Shown: positions 24,562 to 33,820, numbered from the stretch's first letter. The stretch is DNA of 64,000 nt from Verrucomicrobiia bacterium (GCA_947462875.1 CANHQJ010000002.1:248001-312000), one strand, 5' to 3'. Translations and numbers: made by a program. Notes: generated from the sequence alone by a model not told the origin.

Positions 24562-26274
24562 ATGAAGAACCAGCGTCGCACCTCACCACTCATGAGAAAA
24601 CTCCAGCAATGGATTCCAGCGCTCGCCTGGCTCAGGACCTATCGCCTTGATTTCCTGCGGGCCGATGTGTTGGCTTCCATCACGTTGGCGGCCTACATGA
24701 TTCCCGCGGCCATAGGCGATGCCTCGCTGGCGGGCTTGCAGCCGGAGGCCGGGCTCTACGCCTGTCTTTTCGGCGGCTTGTTTTTTTGGTTGTTCAGCGC
24801 CTCACGGCACACGGCGATCACGGTCACGTCTGCCATTTCGCTGCTGGTCGGCGCCTCGCTGGGCCCCATGGCGGGCGGGGATCCCGTGCGATTTGCCGCG
24901 CTTGCCTCGCTTACGGCCTTGCTGGTGGCCATCATGGCGTTGATCGGCTGGCTGGTGAATGCCGGAACGATCGTGAACTTCGTTTCGGAATCGGTGCTCG
25001 ATGGCTGGAAAACGGGCGTGGCGTTGTATTTGGGCAGCACGCAGTTGCCCAAGCTCTTCGGATTCAGCGGTTCGCATGGCGATTTCTGGGAGCGCAGCGG
25101 ACACTTTTTTTCGCACCTTTCGCAAACAAACCATTACGCGCTGGCATTCGGCGTCGTGGCTTTGGCGGCATTGATCCTTGGGAAAAAATTTCTCAAACAC
25201 AAGCCGGTCGCGTTGTTTGTCGTCATCGGCGGCATCATCGCGGCGACGTTTCTCTCTGCCGAATCCCATGGCGTGAAAATTCTCGGCTCGGTGCCGCAGG
25301 GCTTGCCGTATCTGGGCATGACCCCGTTCACCCGCGAGGACATCAACGAACTGCTGCCACTGGCCTTCGCGTGTTTTCTGTTAGGCACGGTGGAGTCCGC
25401 CGCGATCGGCCGGATGTTTGCCAGCAAGCATCAGTATCGCTTCGAGGCGAATCAGGAATTGCTGGCACTGGCGGGTGCCAATCTCGGTGCCGCGCTGGGA
25501 CAGGGCTATCCGATCAGCGGCGGCATGTCGCAGTCGCTGGTCAATGAATCCGGCGGTGCCAAAACGCCACTATCGGGTTTTTTCGCGGCGCTCCTTTTGA
25601 TGATCGTCGTTCTCTTTCTCTCGCCATTGCTGGCCAATCTGCCGCAGTGCGTGCTGGCGGCGATCGTGCTGGTGGCCGTGGGCGGCTTGTTCAAGGCGAA
25701 ACAGCTCAAGCATTTGTGGCATGCCAGTCGACCGGAGTTTTTTGTGGCCGTCGCGGCGGCGCTGGGGGTGCTCGGTTCCGGCATGCTGCGTGGCGTCATG
25801 ATCGGTGCGGTTCTCTCGTTGGTTTTGATGATTCGCAAGGCCTCCCTGCCGCATGTCGCCCTGCTTGGTCGCATTCCTGGCACGAACCGCTTCAGTGATC
25901 TGGAACGGCACACGGACAATGAATCGATCGATCAGGTGATGATTTTCCGTCCGGAGGCCAGCCTGATCTATTTCAATATCGATCACGTCTGCACCTCCAT
26001 CCGCCATCGGGTCACCGATGCCGGTGACGCTGTCCGTCTGGTCATCATCGATCTTTCGGCGGCACCTATCGTGGACGTACAGGGAGCACGCGAGCTGGCG
26101 GATTTGGCCCACCAGCTCAGCACTAAAGGAAAAACCGTGCGGGTGGTCGAGGCTCTCGCCAGCGTGCGCGACCGCCTGCGCCTGGAAGGCGTGGATGCCC
26201 AACTGGGCGGCGTCAATCGCTTTACCACCATCGCAGAGGCTATTGCGGAGTTTCAGGCAGCTAACAAGGCCTGA
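24562..26274 (+). CDS. SulP-family anion transporter with STAS domain
   Basis: A 570-residue membrane protein. The SulP signatures are ADVLASITLAAYMIPAAIGDASLAGLQPEAGLYA near the N-terminus, QGYPISGGMSQSLVNESGGAKTPLSG in the core, and about a dozen hydrophobic segments. The C-terminal ~120 residues form a STAS domain (RLVIIDLSAAPIVDVQGARELADLA). SulP proteins carry sulfate, bicarbonate, molybdate or dicarboxylates, often by sodium or proton coupling; the substrate here is not predictable. The ATG at 24562 avoids overlap with the PPK2 gene; an ATG at 24547 would overlap it by eight bases. Confidence 0.92.
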   Translation: MKNQRRTSPLMRKLQQWIPALAWLRTYRLDFLRADVLASITLAAYMIPAAIGDASLAGLQPEAGLYACLFGGLFFWLFSASRHTAITVTSAISLLVGASLGPMAGGDPVRFAALASLTALLVAIMALIGWLVNAGTIVNFVSESVLDGWKTGVALYLGSTQLPKLFGFSGSHGDFWERSGHFFSHLSQTNHYALAFGVVALAALILGKKFLKHKPVALFVVIGGIIAATFLSAESHGVKILGSVPQGLPYLGMTPFTREDINELLPLAFACFLLGTVESAAIGRMFASKHQYRFEANQELLALAGANLGAALGQGYPISGGMSQSLVNESGGAKTPLSGFFAALLLMIVVLFLSPLLANLPQCVLAAIVLVAVGGLFKAKQLKHLWHASRPEFFVAVAAALGVLGSGMLRGVMIGAVLSLVLMIRKASLPHVALLGRIPGTNRFSDLERHTDNESIDQVMIFRPEASLIYFNIDHVCTSIRHRVTDAGDAVRLVIIDLSAAPIVDVQGARELADLAHQLSTKGKTVRVVEALASVRDRLRLEGVDAQLGGVNRFTTIAEAIAEFQAANKA

Positions 26275-26337
26275 AATCCCTTGAATCTGCGTCAAATATC
26301 CGACTTTCCGCGCTCGATTCCATGCCTCATTGTCCTG

Positions 26338-26355
26338 TGTGACGAAATCGTCACA
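26338..26355. promoter_or_regulatory. Palindromic operator upstream of pstS (site 1)
   Basis: TGTGACGA-AA-TCGTCACA, a perfect 8-bp inverted repeat with a 2-base spacer, 50 bases upstream of the pstS start. The same arms recur upstream of pstC. It differs from the direct-repeat Pho box of enterobacteria, although each arm contains a GTCA core. Confidence 0.75.
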
Positions 26356-26404
26356 TTTCCTGATTCGCCCTCGACACAATTTTTTTACCAAACTCCGCCG
26401 TTCT

Positions 26405-27208
26405 ATGAAATCACTACTGACACTTCTGAGCGCCCTCACGGTCGCGAACTTCGCCCTGGCACAAAACATCAGCCTGAAGGGGAGCGATACCCTCGGAGCC
26501 AAGCTGATCCCGCAAATCGCCGAAAAATACAAAGCGGAAGGGCATGCCGATGCCAAGTTCGAGATCGCCGCAGAGGGATCCTCGACAGCGTTTCCGGCCC
26601 TCGCCAACGGCACGGCGGATATCGGCATGTCATCGCGCAAAGCCAAGGATGAGGAACTCACCGATTGCAAAACCAAGGGTGTGACGCTCGTGGAGCATGC
26701 GGTTTGCTTCGATATGCTGTGCGTGATCGTGAACAAAAATTCGCCCATCACGAACCTGACGAAAGCGCAAGTCGCGAAGATTTTCACGGGTCAAGTCAAG
26801 GACTGGTCGGAAGTCGGAGGCACTCCCGGACCGATCTCGATCTACACGCGCAATACTTCCTCCGGCACCTACAAAGACTGGCAGAAGCTGGCCATGGACG
26901 GCCGCGACTACCCCTCCAGTTCGCTGAAAATGGCGGGCAATGAGCAAATCGCCCAGGAAGTTGCCAAAAACAAGGGTGGCATCGGCTATGTCGGTCTCGC
27001 CTACTCGAAAACCCGCGGTGTGAAAGCCTTGCAAATCGACGGTATCGCTCCGGTGGCGGATAACAAAAAATCTTATTCCTACTCGCGCGAATGCTACCTT
27101 TACATCCCGGAAAATGCCAAACCGGAGGCCAAGGCGTTTGTGGACTTCGTGCATTCGCCTGCTGGCCAGGCACTGGTGGAAAGCACCGGCTTCATTCACG
27201 CAAAATAA
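26405..27208 (+). CDS. pstS: Phosphate ABC transporter substrate-binding protein PstS
   Basis: A periplasmic phosphate-binding protein of 267 residues with signal peptide MKSLLTLLSALTVANFALA. PstS/PBP-like motifs include KGSDTLGAKLIPQIAEKY, AEGSSTAFPALANGTADIGMSSR, KAQVAKIFTGQVKDWSEVGG, YTRNTSSGTYKDWQKL and GIGYVGLAYSKTRGVKAL. I placed the start at the ATG at 26405; an ATG at 26330 would put the signal peptide 25 residues in and include the palindrome. An intrinsic terminator follows, and pstC-A-B begin after a second copy of the palindrome. PstS can therefore be made in excess over the membrane parts, as is usual. Confidence 0.93.
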   Translation: MKSLLTLLSALTVANFALAQNISLKGSDTLGAKLIPQIAEKYKAEGHADAKFEIAAEGSSTAFPALANGTADIGMSSRKAKDEELTDCKTKGVTLVEHAVCFDMLCVIVNKNSPITNLTKAQVAKIFTGQVKDWSEVGGTPGPISIYTRNTSSGTYKDWQKLAMDGRDYPSSSLKMAGNEQIAQEVAKNKGGIGYVGLAYSKTRGVKALQIDGIAPVADNKKSYSYSRECYLYIPENAKPEAKAFVDFVHSPAGQALVESTGFIHAK

Positions 27209-27224
27209 TCATTGCTTCGTAGAG

Positions 27225-27258
27225 AACAGCGCCGATCCCATTCGGAGCTGTTTTTTTT
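27225..27258 (+). terminator. Terminator between pstS and pstC
   Basis: AACAGC-G-CCGA pairs with TCGG-A-GCTGTT (one mismatch, five- to six-base loop), followed by eight T residues. It lies 16 bases after the pstS stop. Confidence 0.85.
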
Positions 27259-27270
27259 GCTCGTCAAAGA

Positions 27271-27303
27271 TGTGACGATTTCGTCACATTCGCGCTTTAT
27301 TAT
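27271..27303 (+). promoter_or_regulatory. Palindromic operator (site 2) and -10 of the pstCAB promoter
   Basis: TGTGACGA-TT-TCGTCACA (27271-27288) has the same arms as site 1, with centre TT instead of AA. A further TCGTCA lies 20 bases before its second arm. A good -10 hexamer TATTAT (27298-27303) starts 9 bases after the palindrome, so the palindrome covers the -35 region, as expected for an OmpR/PhoB-type activator. Confidence 0.7.
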
Positions 27304-27377
27304 TCGATTGAGCATTTCCCAGCCGGCTCCTAGGCTGGATGTGCCCGCCGTTTTTCCCCAACATTGCCCGATTTTCC

Positions 27378-29279
27378 ATGTCTGTCGTCTCTTCTTCCGA
27401 GATCTCGCGTCCGCCAATCCAACGAAAGGGCTTTTCCTATGATCGCCTGATCCGGTATTTTTTCGCATCGAATGCCGGGCTCACGATCGTCATCCTCCTG
27501 CTCATCATCGCGTTCTTGCTGAAAGAAGGTCTGGGATTCTTTCCGGGATACCGACGGGAGTTGGAAATTTACCGGATCACGGGCATGGAGTTCGTCGATC
27601 TCTCCCGCACCAATCTTACGTCGCACGAGCAGCTGACTTCTCTGCTCAACCGCGCCTATTTCGCCGAGATCAATGGCCAGGCCGACCGCGAATTGAAGCG
27701 CTCGACGGAAGCGGCGGCACTGGTCGCGGACATTGATGATTTCACCGCCAGCGTGCGCGATTCGTACTTTTCCGCCACGGAGGAAGCCGCGCCGGCCGCG
27801 GAGGTGATCGCGCGGTTGAAGGCGCAGTATGCTGCGCTTTTGTCCCTGGCGATCAAGGATCTGCCGCCCAGCCCGCACCTCACGGAAGAGGAGCGAAAGG
27901 GGATCATCGATGCCATGATGCAGCGTCCCATCGACAATGAGGATACGCCGGAATTCGTCACAAAGCTGGCCGGCGAATACGCGACGGCCCGTCAGAAATT
28001 TGCCGCGCCCCTCGAAGAAGCGCGCACGCGCATCGATGCCTTTGAAGCCGCGGGCAGTGAGCTGAACTCGTTGGTGGGTGAAATGACCTCCCTGGTGAGA
28101 GTCTCGAAAGACGCGCTCAACAAGTCGGACATTCTCGAACGCGAACGCAAGAGTTTGTTAGCCGCCGCCGCGTCCGCGAAAGATCCGGCCACGCGCGAGC
28201 GACTGCAGCAGGAGGCGAAAACCGCTCTCGCCGAGGTGCCGGACATCCGTGAGACCACCGAGAAGGTGTTGGCGAAAAAGTCCCAATGCAGTGAGGCCCA
28301 TCAAAAGCTCCATCAATCCATCACCGGGCTCACAGCGCAACTGACGTTTTCCTATCAGCAAGCCGAGTCCGTAAAACTCCAGCGCGCGGCCCTCGCCGCC
28401 ATGCCGGCTTTCCTGAAGGAACTCGAAGCGGCTCCGGCAAAAATCGAGGCGTGGAATGCCGCGGAACCGGTACACCTCTCGGCAGCGATCCACTCGTTTC
28501 TAACGGGGAAATCCTGGGTCACCGGCGGCGAATGGCAGGACTTTTACGGCATCCTGCCGCTGCTCACCGGTTCGCTGATGATCGCGATCGTCGCGCTGCT
28601 GATCGCCATTCCCGTGGGCATTGGTGCGGCGATCTATACGAACCAATTCGCCAGCCTGCGGGAACAAAAACTGATCAAGCCCATCATCGAGTTCATCCAG
28701 GCGATTCCTTCGGTCGTGCTCGGATTCATCGGTATTTTCATCCTCGGCGAGGCGCTGCGCACGCTCTCGACCAGTCCCGCGCTCGCGTGGTTCCCTGGTT
28801 TCCCCATGGACGAGCGGCTCAATATTTTCACCGCCGGCTGCCTGCTGGCGCTGATGAGCATACCGACGATTTTTTCTCTCGCCGAGGATGCGATCAACAA
28901 CGTGCCCGCGGCCTACTCGGAGGCCTCCGAGGCACTGGGGGCCTCGAAACTCCAAACCACTTTCCGCGTGGTGGTGCCTGCCGCGTTTTCGGGCATTCTG
29001 GCGGCGGTTCTGTTAGGATTCGGTCGCGTGATCGGCGAGACGATGGTGGTGCTGCTGGTCGCCGGAAATCGCATCAAGATTCCCGACTTCAGCGCGGGCG
29101 TGGGAGCTTTTTTCCAACCCGCCCATACCATGACGGGCATCATCGCCCAGGAACTCGGCGAGGTCCCCGTGGGCAGCGTGCATTACCGCGCCTTGTTCGT
29201 CGTCGGCATCCTGCTGTTCGCGATCGTCCTGGGCATCAATGCCACGGCGCACCATTTCACCCGGAAAATGAAACACTGA
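27378..29279 (+). CDS. pstC: Phosphate ABC transporter permease PstC with large extracytoplasmic insertion
   Basis: The C-terminal 240 residues are a normal PstC permease (LLTGSLMIAIVALLIAIPVG, FIQAIPSVVLGFIGIFILGE, SEALGASKLQTTFRVVVPAA with the EAA-type loop, GRVIGETMVVLLVAG). The first transmembrane helix (AGLTIVILLLIIAFLLKEGLG) is separated from the second by about 330 residues of charged, helical sequence (for example ALNKSDILERERKSLLAAAA, SQCSEAHQKLHQSITG), where ordinary PstC has a few dozen. This part should lie outside the cytoplasmic membrane, perhaps as a sensor or docking domain. Start at ATG 27378; an ATG at 27339 would add 13 residues. pstA follows one base later. Confidence 0.92.
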   Translation: MSVVSSSEISRPPIQRKGFSYDRLIRYFFASNAGLTIVILLLIIAFLLKEGLGFFPGYRRELEIYRITGMEFVDLSRTNLTSHEQLTSLLNRAYFAEINGQADRELKRSTEAAALVADIDDFTASVRDSYFSATEEAAPAAEVIARLKAQYAALLSLAIKDLPPSPHLTEEERKGIIDAMMQRPIDNEDTPEFVTKLAGEYATARQKFAAPLEEARTRIDAFEAAGSELNSLVGEMTSLVRVSKDALNKSDILERERKSLLAAAASAKDPATRERLQQEAKTALAEVPDIRETTEKVLAKKSQCSEAHQKLHQSITGLTAQLTFSYQQAESVKLQRAALAAMPAFLKELEAAPAKIEAWNAAEPVHLSAAIHSFLTGKSWVTGGEWQDFYGILPLLTGSLMIAIVALLIAIPVGIGAAIYTNQFASLREQKLIKPIIEFIQAIPSVVLGFIGIFILGEALRTLSTSPALAWFPGFPMDERLNIFTAGCLLALMSIPTIFSLAEDAINNVPAAYSEASEALGASKLQTTFRVVVPAAFSGILAAVLLGFGRVIGETMVVLLVAGNRIKIPDFSAGVGAFFQPAHTMTGIIAQELGEVPVGSVHYRALFVVGILLFAIVLGINATAHHFTRKMKH

Positions 29280-29280
29280 C

Positions 29281-30408
29281 ATGATTTCAGAAGAAACTCT
29301 CATTCGCAAAGGCACACCGAAGGGCAAAGGTCTCGATCTGGGGATCCGCACCATGTTTGCCGGGCTCACCTATCTGATTTTGTTCGTCGCGGTGCTGCTT
29401 TTCTGCAAAATCTGTTGGGATGGCGCGCCTACCCTTTTCAGCACGAAGGCTCCCTTTGTGAATGTCTCGTTCCTGCTCGATAAGAACCAGACGCTTCACG
29501 TCTTCGATAACCCGCAAGGGGAGCGCCTGCAGCTTCCGGCATCGGAATACATGGCTTACGTCAAAACCAACGGCGAGGCATCGGTGTTCAATCATCAGAG
29601 TTTTTCCTATTCGGGCGGCGGCATCATCGGCCCCATCGTCGGCACGCTGCTGCTGACGGTTGGCTCTATCATCATCGCCTTGTTTTTCGGTGTCAGCGCG
29701 GCGATATATCTATCGGAATACGCCAAGGACAGCCCATTCATTCACGTGGTGCGGCTGGCCATCCTGAACCTGGCAGGTGTGCCTTCCATCGTCTTCGGCC
29801 TCTTCGGCTTTTCGGTGTTCGTGTTGGCGGTGCCCATCATCACCGATGAGCCCTCCAGTCGCTCATTGTTCACGTTGCCCTTGTTCGCGAGCGACTATGT
29901 CATCAGTTTCCAGGGCTGGAATTCTTCTCTCATGGCTGGCTGCGCGACGCTGGCCTGCATGATCCTGCCGGTGATCATCACCGCCTCGGAGGAGTCGCTG
30001 AAGTCGGTGCCGCAAGGCTTTCGCGATGCCTCCCTGGCGCTCGGAGCCACGCGTTGGCAGACCATACGCCGCAGCGTGCTACCCTTTTCTCTGCCGGGCA
30101 TTCTCACTTCGTCCTTGCTGGCGATCACCCGCGTGGCGGGTGAAACGGCACCCATCATGTTCACCGCGGCGGTGGCCGCAAAGGATGATTTGCCCTGGGA
30201 AGGCATGTCGAATCCTCTGGACATTCTTTCCTCGCAGGTGCAGGCCTTGCCCTATCACATTTACACTCTCGCCGCCCGCATCCCGAACTCCGAATACACG
30301 CAGCGCGCCCAGTACGGCTCGGTGTTCGTGTTCCTCCTCCTGGTCGCGCTGATGTCTTTCAGTTCGATGTACTTGCGCGCCAAGGTGCGTGCCAAGCTCA
30401 AATGGTAA
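29281..30408 (+). CDS. pstA: Phosphate ABC transporter permease PstA
   Basis: The partner permease of PstC. Typical PstA blocks are [85 protein letters not shown] (EAA loop) and [14 protein letters not shown]. Like PstC it has an extra extracytoplasmic stretch of about 60 residues after the first helix ([20 protein letters not shown] onward), giving 375 residues against roughly 280-300 in common homologues. The ATG follows the pstC stop by one base, so the two are translationally linked. pstB comes 13 bases after the stop. Confidence 0.94.
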   Translation: MISEETLIRKGTPKGKGLDLGIRTMFAGLTYLILFVAVLLFCKICWDGAPTLFSTKAPFVNVSFLLDKNQTLHVFDNPQGERLQLPASEYMAYVKTNGEASVFNHQSFSYSGGGIIGPIVGTLLLTVGSIIIALFFGVSAAIYLSEYAKDSPFIHVVRLAILNLAGVPSIVFGLFGFSVFVLAVPIITDEPSSRSLFTLPLFASDYVISFQGWNSSLMAGCATLACMILPVIITASEESLKSVPQGFRDASLALGATRWQTIRRSVLPFSLPGILTSSLLAITRVAGETAPIMFTAAVAAKDDLPWEGMSNPLDILSSQVQALPYHIYTLAARIPNSEYTQRAQYGSVFVFLLLVALMSFSSMYLRAKVRAKLKW

Positions 30409-30421
30409 ACAGCCGCTTTTC

Positions 30422-31180
30422 ATGAATTCCGCCATTCAAATTGAACACCTCGATTTTTGCTACGGTGCCAAGCAGGCGCTGTTTGATGTGTCGATGGAGA
30501 TTCCCGCCCTGCAAGTGACCGCGTTGATCGGTCCCTCCGGCTGTGGCAAGTCAACGTTGCTGCGTTGCTTCAATCGTATCAACGACCGCATCGCCGGCGC
30601 CCGCGTGACGGGTGGCTCGATCAGGATCCATGACATCGACATCATGCGCCCCGATATCGATCTGTTGGAACTGCGCCGTCACGTCGGCATGGTGTTTCAG
30701 AAATACAATCCCTTCGCCAAGTCGATCTACGAAAATGTCGCCTACAGCTCGCGCATCGCCGGGATCAAGGACAAGGCGCGGCTGGATGAAATCGTGGAAA
30801 GTTCCTTGCGCGACGCCGCGCTGTGGGACGAGGTGAAGGATCGGGTGCACGATAGCGCCTTCGGCCTGTCCGGCGGACAACAGCAACGCCTCTGCATCGC
30901 CCGTGCGATTGCGAACCGCCCGGAAATTTTGCTGATGGATGAACCCTGCGCCGCCCTTGACCCGTTGGCCACTCTGAAAATCGAGGAGCTGATCCAGCAG
31001 TTGAAAAAACAATTCACCATCGTGATTGTCACCCACAACATGGCGCAGGCGAGCCGCTGCTCCGACAAAACGGCCTTCATGTATCTCGGGAAATTGATCG
31101 AGTTTGACGATACCAAAAAGATTTTCACCAATCCCCGGGAAAAACAGACCGAGCAATACATCACTGGCAGCTTCGGTTGA
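30422..31180 (+). CDS. pstB: Phosphate ABC transporter ATP-binding protein PstB
   Basis: The ATPase of the Pst transporter, 252 residues. Walker [11 protein letters not shown]-loop [18 protein letters not shown], signature [16 protein letters not shown], Walker [14 protein letters not shown] and the H-loop [12 protein letters not shown] are all intact; the NPF after the Q-loop and the MAQA are PstB-specific. An in-frame ATG at 30389 lies inside pstA and gives a non-conserved N-terminus, so the ATG at 30422 is used. No phoU follows; instead a two-component system begins 70 bases later. Confidence 0.96.
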   Translation: MNSAIQIEHLDFCYGAKQALFDVSMEIPALQVTALIGPSGCGKSTLLRCFNRINDRIAGARVTGGSIRIHDIDIMRPDIDLLELRRHVGMVFQKYNPFAKSIYENVAYSSRIAGIKDKARLDEIVESSLRDAALWDEVKDRVHDSAFGLSGGQQQRLCIARAIANRPEILLMDEPCAALDPLATLKIEELIQQLKKQFTIVIVTHNMAQASRCSDKTAFMYLGKLIEFDDTKKIFTNPREKQTEQYITGSFG

Positions 31181-31250
31181 TCCACGCGGAAATTTTTTGA
31201 TTCACCCGCGCGCGGCCACGATGCATACTGCCGGTGCCATTCCCGCGCCG

Positions 31251-31946
31251 ATGAAAATTCTGATCATTGAAGACGAAGTCAAGATTGCGACGGCGATTCG
31301 CGATTGCCTCGCTTCGGCATCGTATCAGGCCGATGTGGCGCACACGGGAAACGGGGGAATCGCATTTCTCACGGAGCGGAAATACGATGCCGTCATTCTG
31401 GATTGGATGCTGCCGGGCTGCGATGGCATCGGGGTGCTGCAATGGCTGCGCCATCGCGGGGCGAAGCCGCCGGTGCTTTTGCTCACCGCGAAAGATTCGG
31501 TGGAAGATCGCGTGACGGGGCTGGATAGCGGCGCGGATGATTACCTCGTGAAACCTTTCGCCTTTGCCGAGCTGCTTGCGAGGCTGCGCGCCCTCACGCG
31601 TCGCACCGCCGCCGTGGATCCCTTTCAATTGCAAACCGCCGACCTCATTCTCGATCTCAACACGCGCTGGGCCAGCCGTGCGAAAGCGGAGATCATCCTC
31701 ACCCCTCGCGAATTCGATCTGCTTGCCTTCATGCTTCGCCACAAGGGAGATATTGTTTCGCGCGGCATGATCGCGCAGGAGGTGTGGCGGGAGACGAACC
31801 GCTCGACACCGCTCGACAACGTCATCGATGTGCACATCGCGCGCCTGCGCCGCAAGGTGGACAGCGGCCATGCCACCCGCCTGATTCACACCGTGCGCGG
31901 TGTCGGATTTTTCTGCGGCGAATCCTCACCCACCGTGCCGTCATGA
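31251..31946 (+). CDS. OmpR-family response regulator next to pst genes
   Basis: A 231-residue response regulator with a receiver domain (IIEDE acid pocket, phosphoacceptor Asp51 in VILDWMLPG, TAK switch Thr/Lys) and an OmpR/PhoB winged-helix DNA-binding domain (ILTPREFDLLAFMLRHKGDI, NVIDVHIARLRRKVD, IHTVRGVGFF). The sequence style (RKYDAVILDWMLPGCDGI, RLIHTVRGVGF) is closer to CusR/CopR-type regulators than to classic PhoB. Position right after pstB makes it the best candidate in the window to act at the two palindromes. Its stop overlaps the kinase start (ATGA). An ATG at 31221 is an alternative start. Confidence 0.9.
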   Translation: MKILIIEDEVKIATAIRDCLASASYQADVAHTGNGGIAFLTERKYDAVILDWMLPGCDGIGVLQWLRHRGAKPPVLLLTAKDSVEDRVTGLDSGADDYLVKPFAFAELLARLRALTRRTAAVDPFQLQTADLILDLNTRWASRAKAEIILTPREFDLLAFMLRHKGDIVSRGMIAQEVWRETNRSTPLDNVIDVHIARLRRKVDSGHATRLIHTVRGVGFFCGESSPTVPS

Positions 31947-33370
31947 GTCATCAAAATTCGTCAGAAAAACCGGCATCACGGCTCTCGGCGTGGTGGCAGC
32001 GGCAAAGTTTGCGCCTGCGTTTCGCCGTCTCGTTTTCCCTCGTCACCACCCTCATCCTGCTGACATTGCTGCCCTTTGTCTATCAACTCATTCGCGGGCA
32101 AATGACGGCCGATATTGACCGGCAGCTGCGCATCGACTGGGCGCTCATCGAGGCGCACTTGGAGAGCGATGGCAACAGCGGCATCCAGTGGCGCAAAAGC
32201 AGCCCCGCCACACCGCAGAGCCCGGGCTATGCGAACAGCTGGTTCGATGTTTGGGATCGCGATCGATCTCTCCTGACGCACTGGCCCGAGCATGGTGCCG
32301 CGGCCTTGCAGCCACCACCGCCGATTGCCGGGCAGGGACACTTCGTTTCCGTTCCGCTGAGCGATGGCCGCCCCGCCAGAACCTATCAGATGAACTCCGT
32401 CATCGACGCGCAGCCCTTCATGCTGCGCGTCTTCCGCGATGAATCCGCGCATCGCGCCACCCTGCGGCGCATCGTCCTCGGCCTGAGCCTCGGCATGCCC
32501 ATCGCCGTGCTGCTCGCCGCCTGGGGCGGTCACGCCATGGCCGGGCGCGCGCTGCGTCCCGTCGGCGACATGGCCGCCGCCGCGCGGCGCATCACCTCGG
32601 ATTCGTTAGGCAGCCGCTTGCCGAATCCGAACCCGCACGACGAACTCGGCCAACTCGCCACCGTGCTCAACGATACGCTGCATCGACTGGAGTCATCGTT
32701 CGATGCCCTCAAGCGTTTCACCGCCGATGCCTCGCACGAGCTCCGCACCCCGCTCACCGCCTTGCGCAGCGTGGGCGAGGCATCCCTGCGCGAAGCCAAG
32801 TCGCCCGAGGAGCTGCGCGAAACCATAGGCAGCATGTTGGAGGAAGCCCAGCGCCTGCACGACCTAGCCGACACCTTGTTGCTGCTCGCCCGCGCCGGCA
32901 GCGGACGCATGCCCGTGCAGCGCGAAACCTTTTCCCTCGACTCGCTGGCCCGCGATGCCTGTGAGCGTTTGGAAGTGCTGGCTGCGGAAAAAAACCAACG
33001 CATCGAGATCACCGTCGCGCCTGACATTTCCCTGCTCGCCGATCCCGTTTTGCTGCGCCAAGCTTTCACCAATCTCCTTCACAACGCCATCCGCTACAGC
33101 CCGACGGATTCCCTGATCCGCGTGACAGCGGGCAAGCGCGACGGAGGGATTTTCATCGAAATCACCGACCAAGGCCCCGGCATCCCGGAAGAGCATCGGC
33201 AAAAAATCTTCGATCGCTTCCATCGCATCGACAAAGCCCGCTCGCGGGCCGATGGCGGCACCGGCCTCGGCCTCGCCATCGCGAAACTTTTCGTCGAACA
33301 ACACGGTGGCCGTATCGAACTCGATTGCCCTTCGAATGGCGGCAGCACCTTCCGCATTGTCCTGCCATAG
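31943..33370 (+). CDS. Sensor histidine kinase paired with the pst-linked regulator
   Basis: A 475-residue membrane kinase: transmembrane helix 1 at about 27-50, a periplasmic domain of about 125 residues, transmembrane helix 2 at about 176-195, HAMP (197-255), HisKA with His265 in ADASHELRTPLTALRS, and HATPase motifs NLLHNAIRYSP (N box), DQGPGIPEEHR (G1), FDRFHR (F box) and GGTGLGLAIAK (G2). Two helices with a periplasmic loop and HAMP is CusS-type. PhoR kinases usually have a PAS domain and little periplasmic part, so this may sense an external signal or PstS/PstC state directly. Translationally coupled to the regulator. Confidence 0.92.
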   Translation: MSHQNSSEKPASRLSAWWQRQSLRLRFAVSFSLVTTLILLTLLPFVYQLIRGQMTADIDRQLRIDWALIEAHLESDGNSGIQWRKSSPATPQSPGYANSWFDVWDRDRSLLTHWPEHGAAALQPPPPIAGQGHFVSVPLSDGRPARTYQMNSVIDAQPFMLRVFRDESAHRATLRRIVLGLSLGMPIAVLLAAWGGHAMAGRALRPVGDMAAAARRITSDSLGSRLPNPNPHDELGQLATVLNDTLHRLESSFDALKRFTADASHELRTPLTALRSVGEASLREAKSPEELRETIGSMLEEAQRLHDLADTLLLLARAGSGRMPVQRETFSLDSLARDACERLEVLAAEKNQRIEITVAPDISLLADPVLLRQAFTNLLHNAIRYSPTDSLIRVTAGKRDGGIFIEITDQGPGIPEEHRQKIFDRFHRIDKARSRADGGTGLGLAIAKLFVEQHGGRIELDCPSNGGSTFRIVLP

Positions 33371-33439
33371 GAAATCGCAATCCTGCGAAATGTTGTTTTG
33401 ATGCGTTGCGCGGTAAAAAATCCGTGCCATTTTTGAGCC

Positions 33440-33820
33440 TTGCAAGAAGCCCGCACATGCCGACGTTGTGGCCGCACGATCGAGTGGCGGCGGAAATGGA
33501 AAGACGTATGGGAGTCGATCCAGTATTGCTCCGATGCCTGCCGCCGCGCACGAGTGACGTCGCGGGATAGGGAGCTGGAAACCATCATCGTGCGGATGTT
33601 AGACCAGCGCGCAGGTGGCGGCACGATGTGCCCGAGCGAAGCCGCGCGCGAGATCTTTCCTGCGGACTGGCGCGAGCAAATGGAGACCGTGCGACAGGCG
33701 GCGCGGCGCTTGGTGACGCGGGAAATCATCGAGATCACGCAGCAAGGCCGTGTCGTGGATCCCTCCACGGCGAAGGGACCGATTCGTTTGCGAAAAGGCA
33801 GAAATTTTCCGCCATCATGA
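33440..33820 (+). CDS. DUF2256-DUF3253 fusion protein
   Basis: A 126-residue protein with two small domains. Residues 7-38 (CRRCGRTIEWRRKWKDVWES ... YCSDACRR) match the DUF2256 zinc-ribbon-like pattern, with two CxxC-type pairs. Residues 48-115 (IIVRMLDQRAGGGTMCPSEAARE ... VRQAARRLVTREIIEITQQG) match DUF3253, a winged-helix-like domain. Each occurs separately in many bacteria; the fusion also occurs in some lineages. The start appears to be TTG (33440), leaving a short N-terminus before the first Cys. Its stop overlaps the radical SAM start by four bases, so the two are translated together. Function is unknown. Confidence 0.72.
   Translation: MQEARTCRRCGRTIEWRRKWKDVWESIQYCSDACRRARVTSRDRELETIIVRMLDQRAGGGTMCPSEAAREIFPADWREQMETVRQAARRLVTREIIEITQQGRVVDPSTAKGPIRLRKGRNFPPS

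Noticed and set aside
26330-26404. Longer PstS start at 26330.
   Set aside because: It would put the palindromic operator inside the gene and bury the signal peptide; the ATG at 26405 gives a standard signal peptide.
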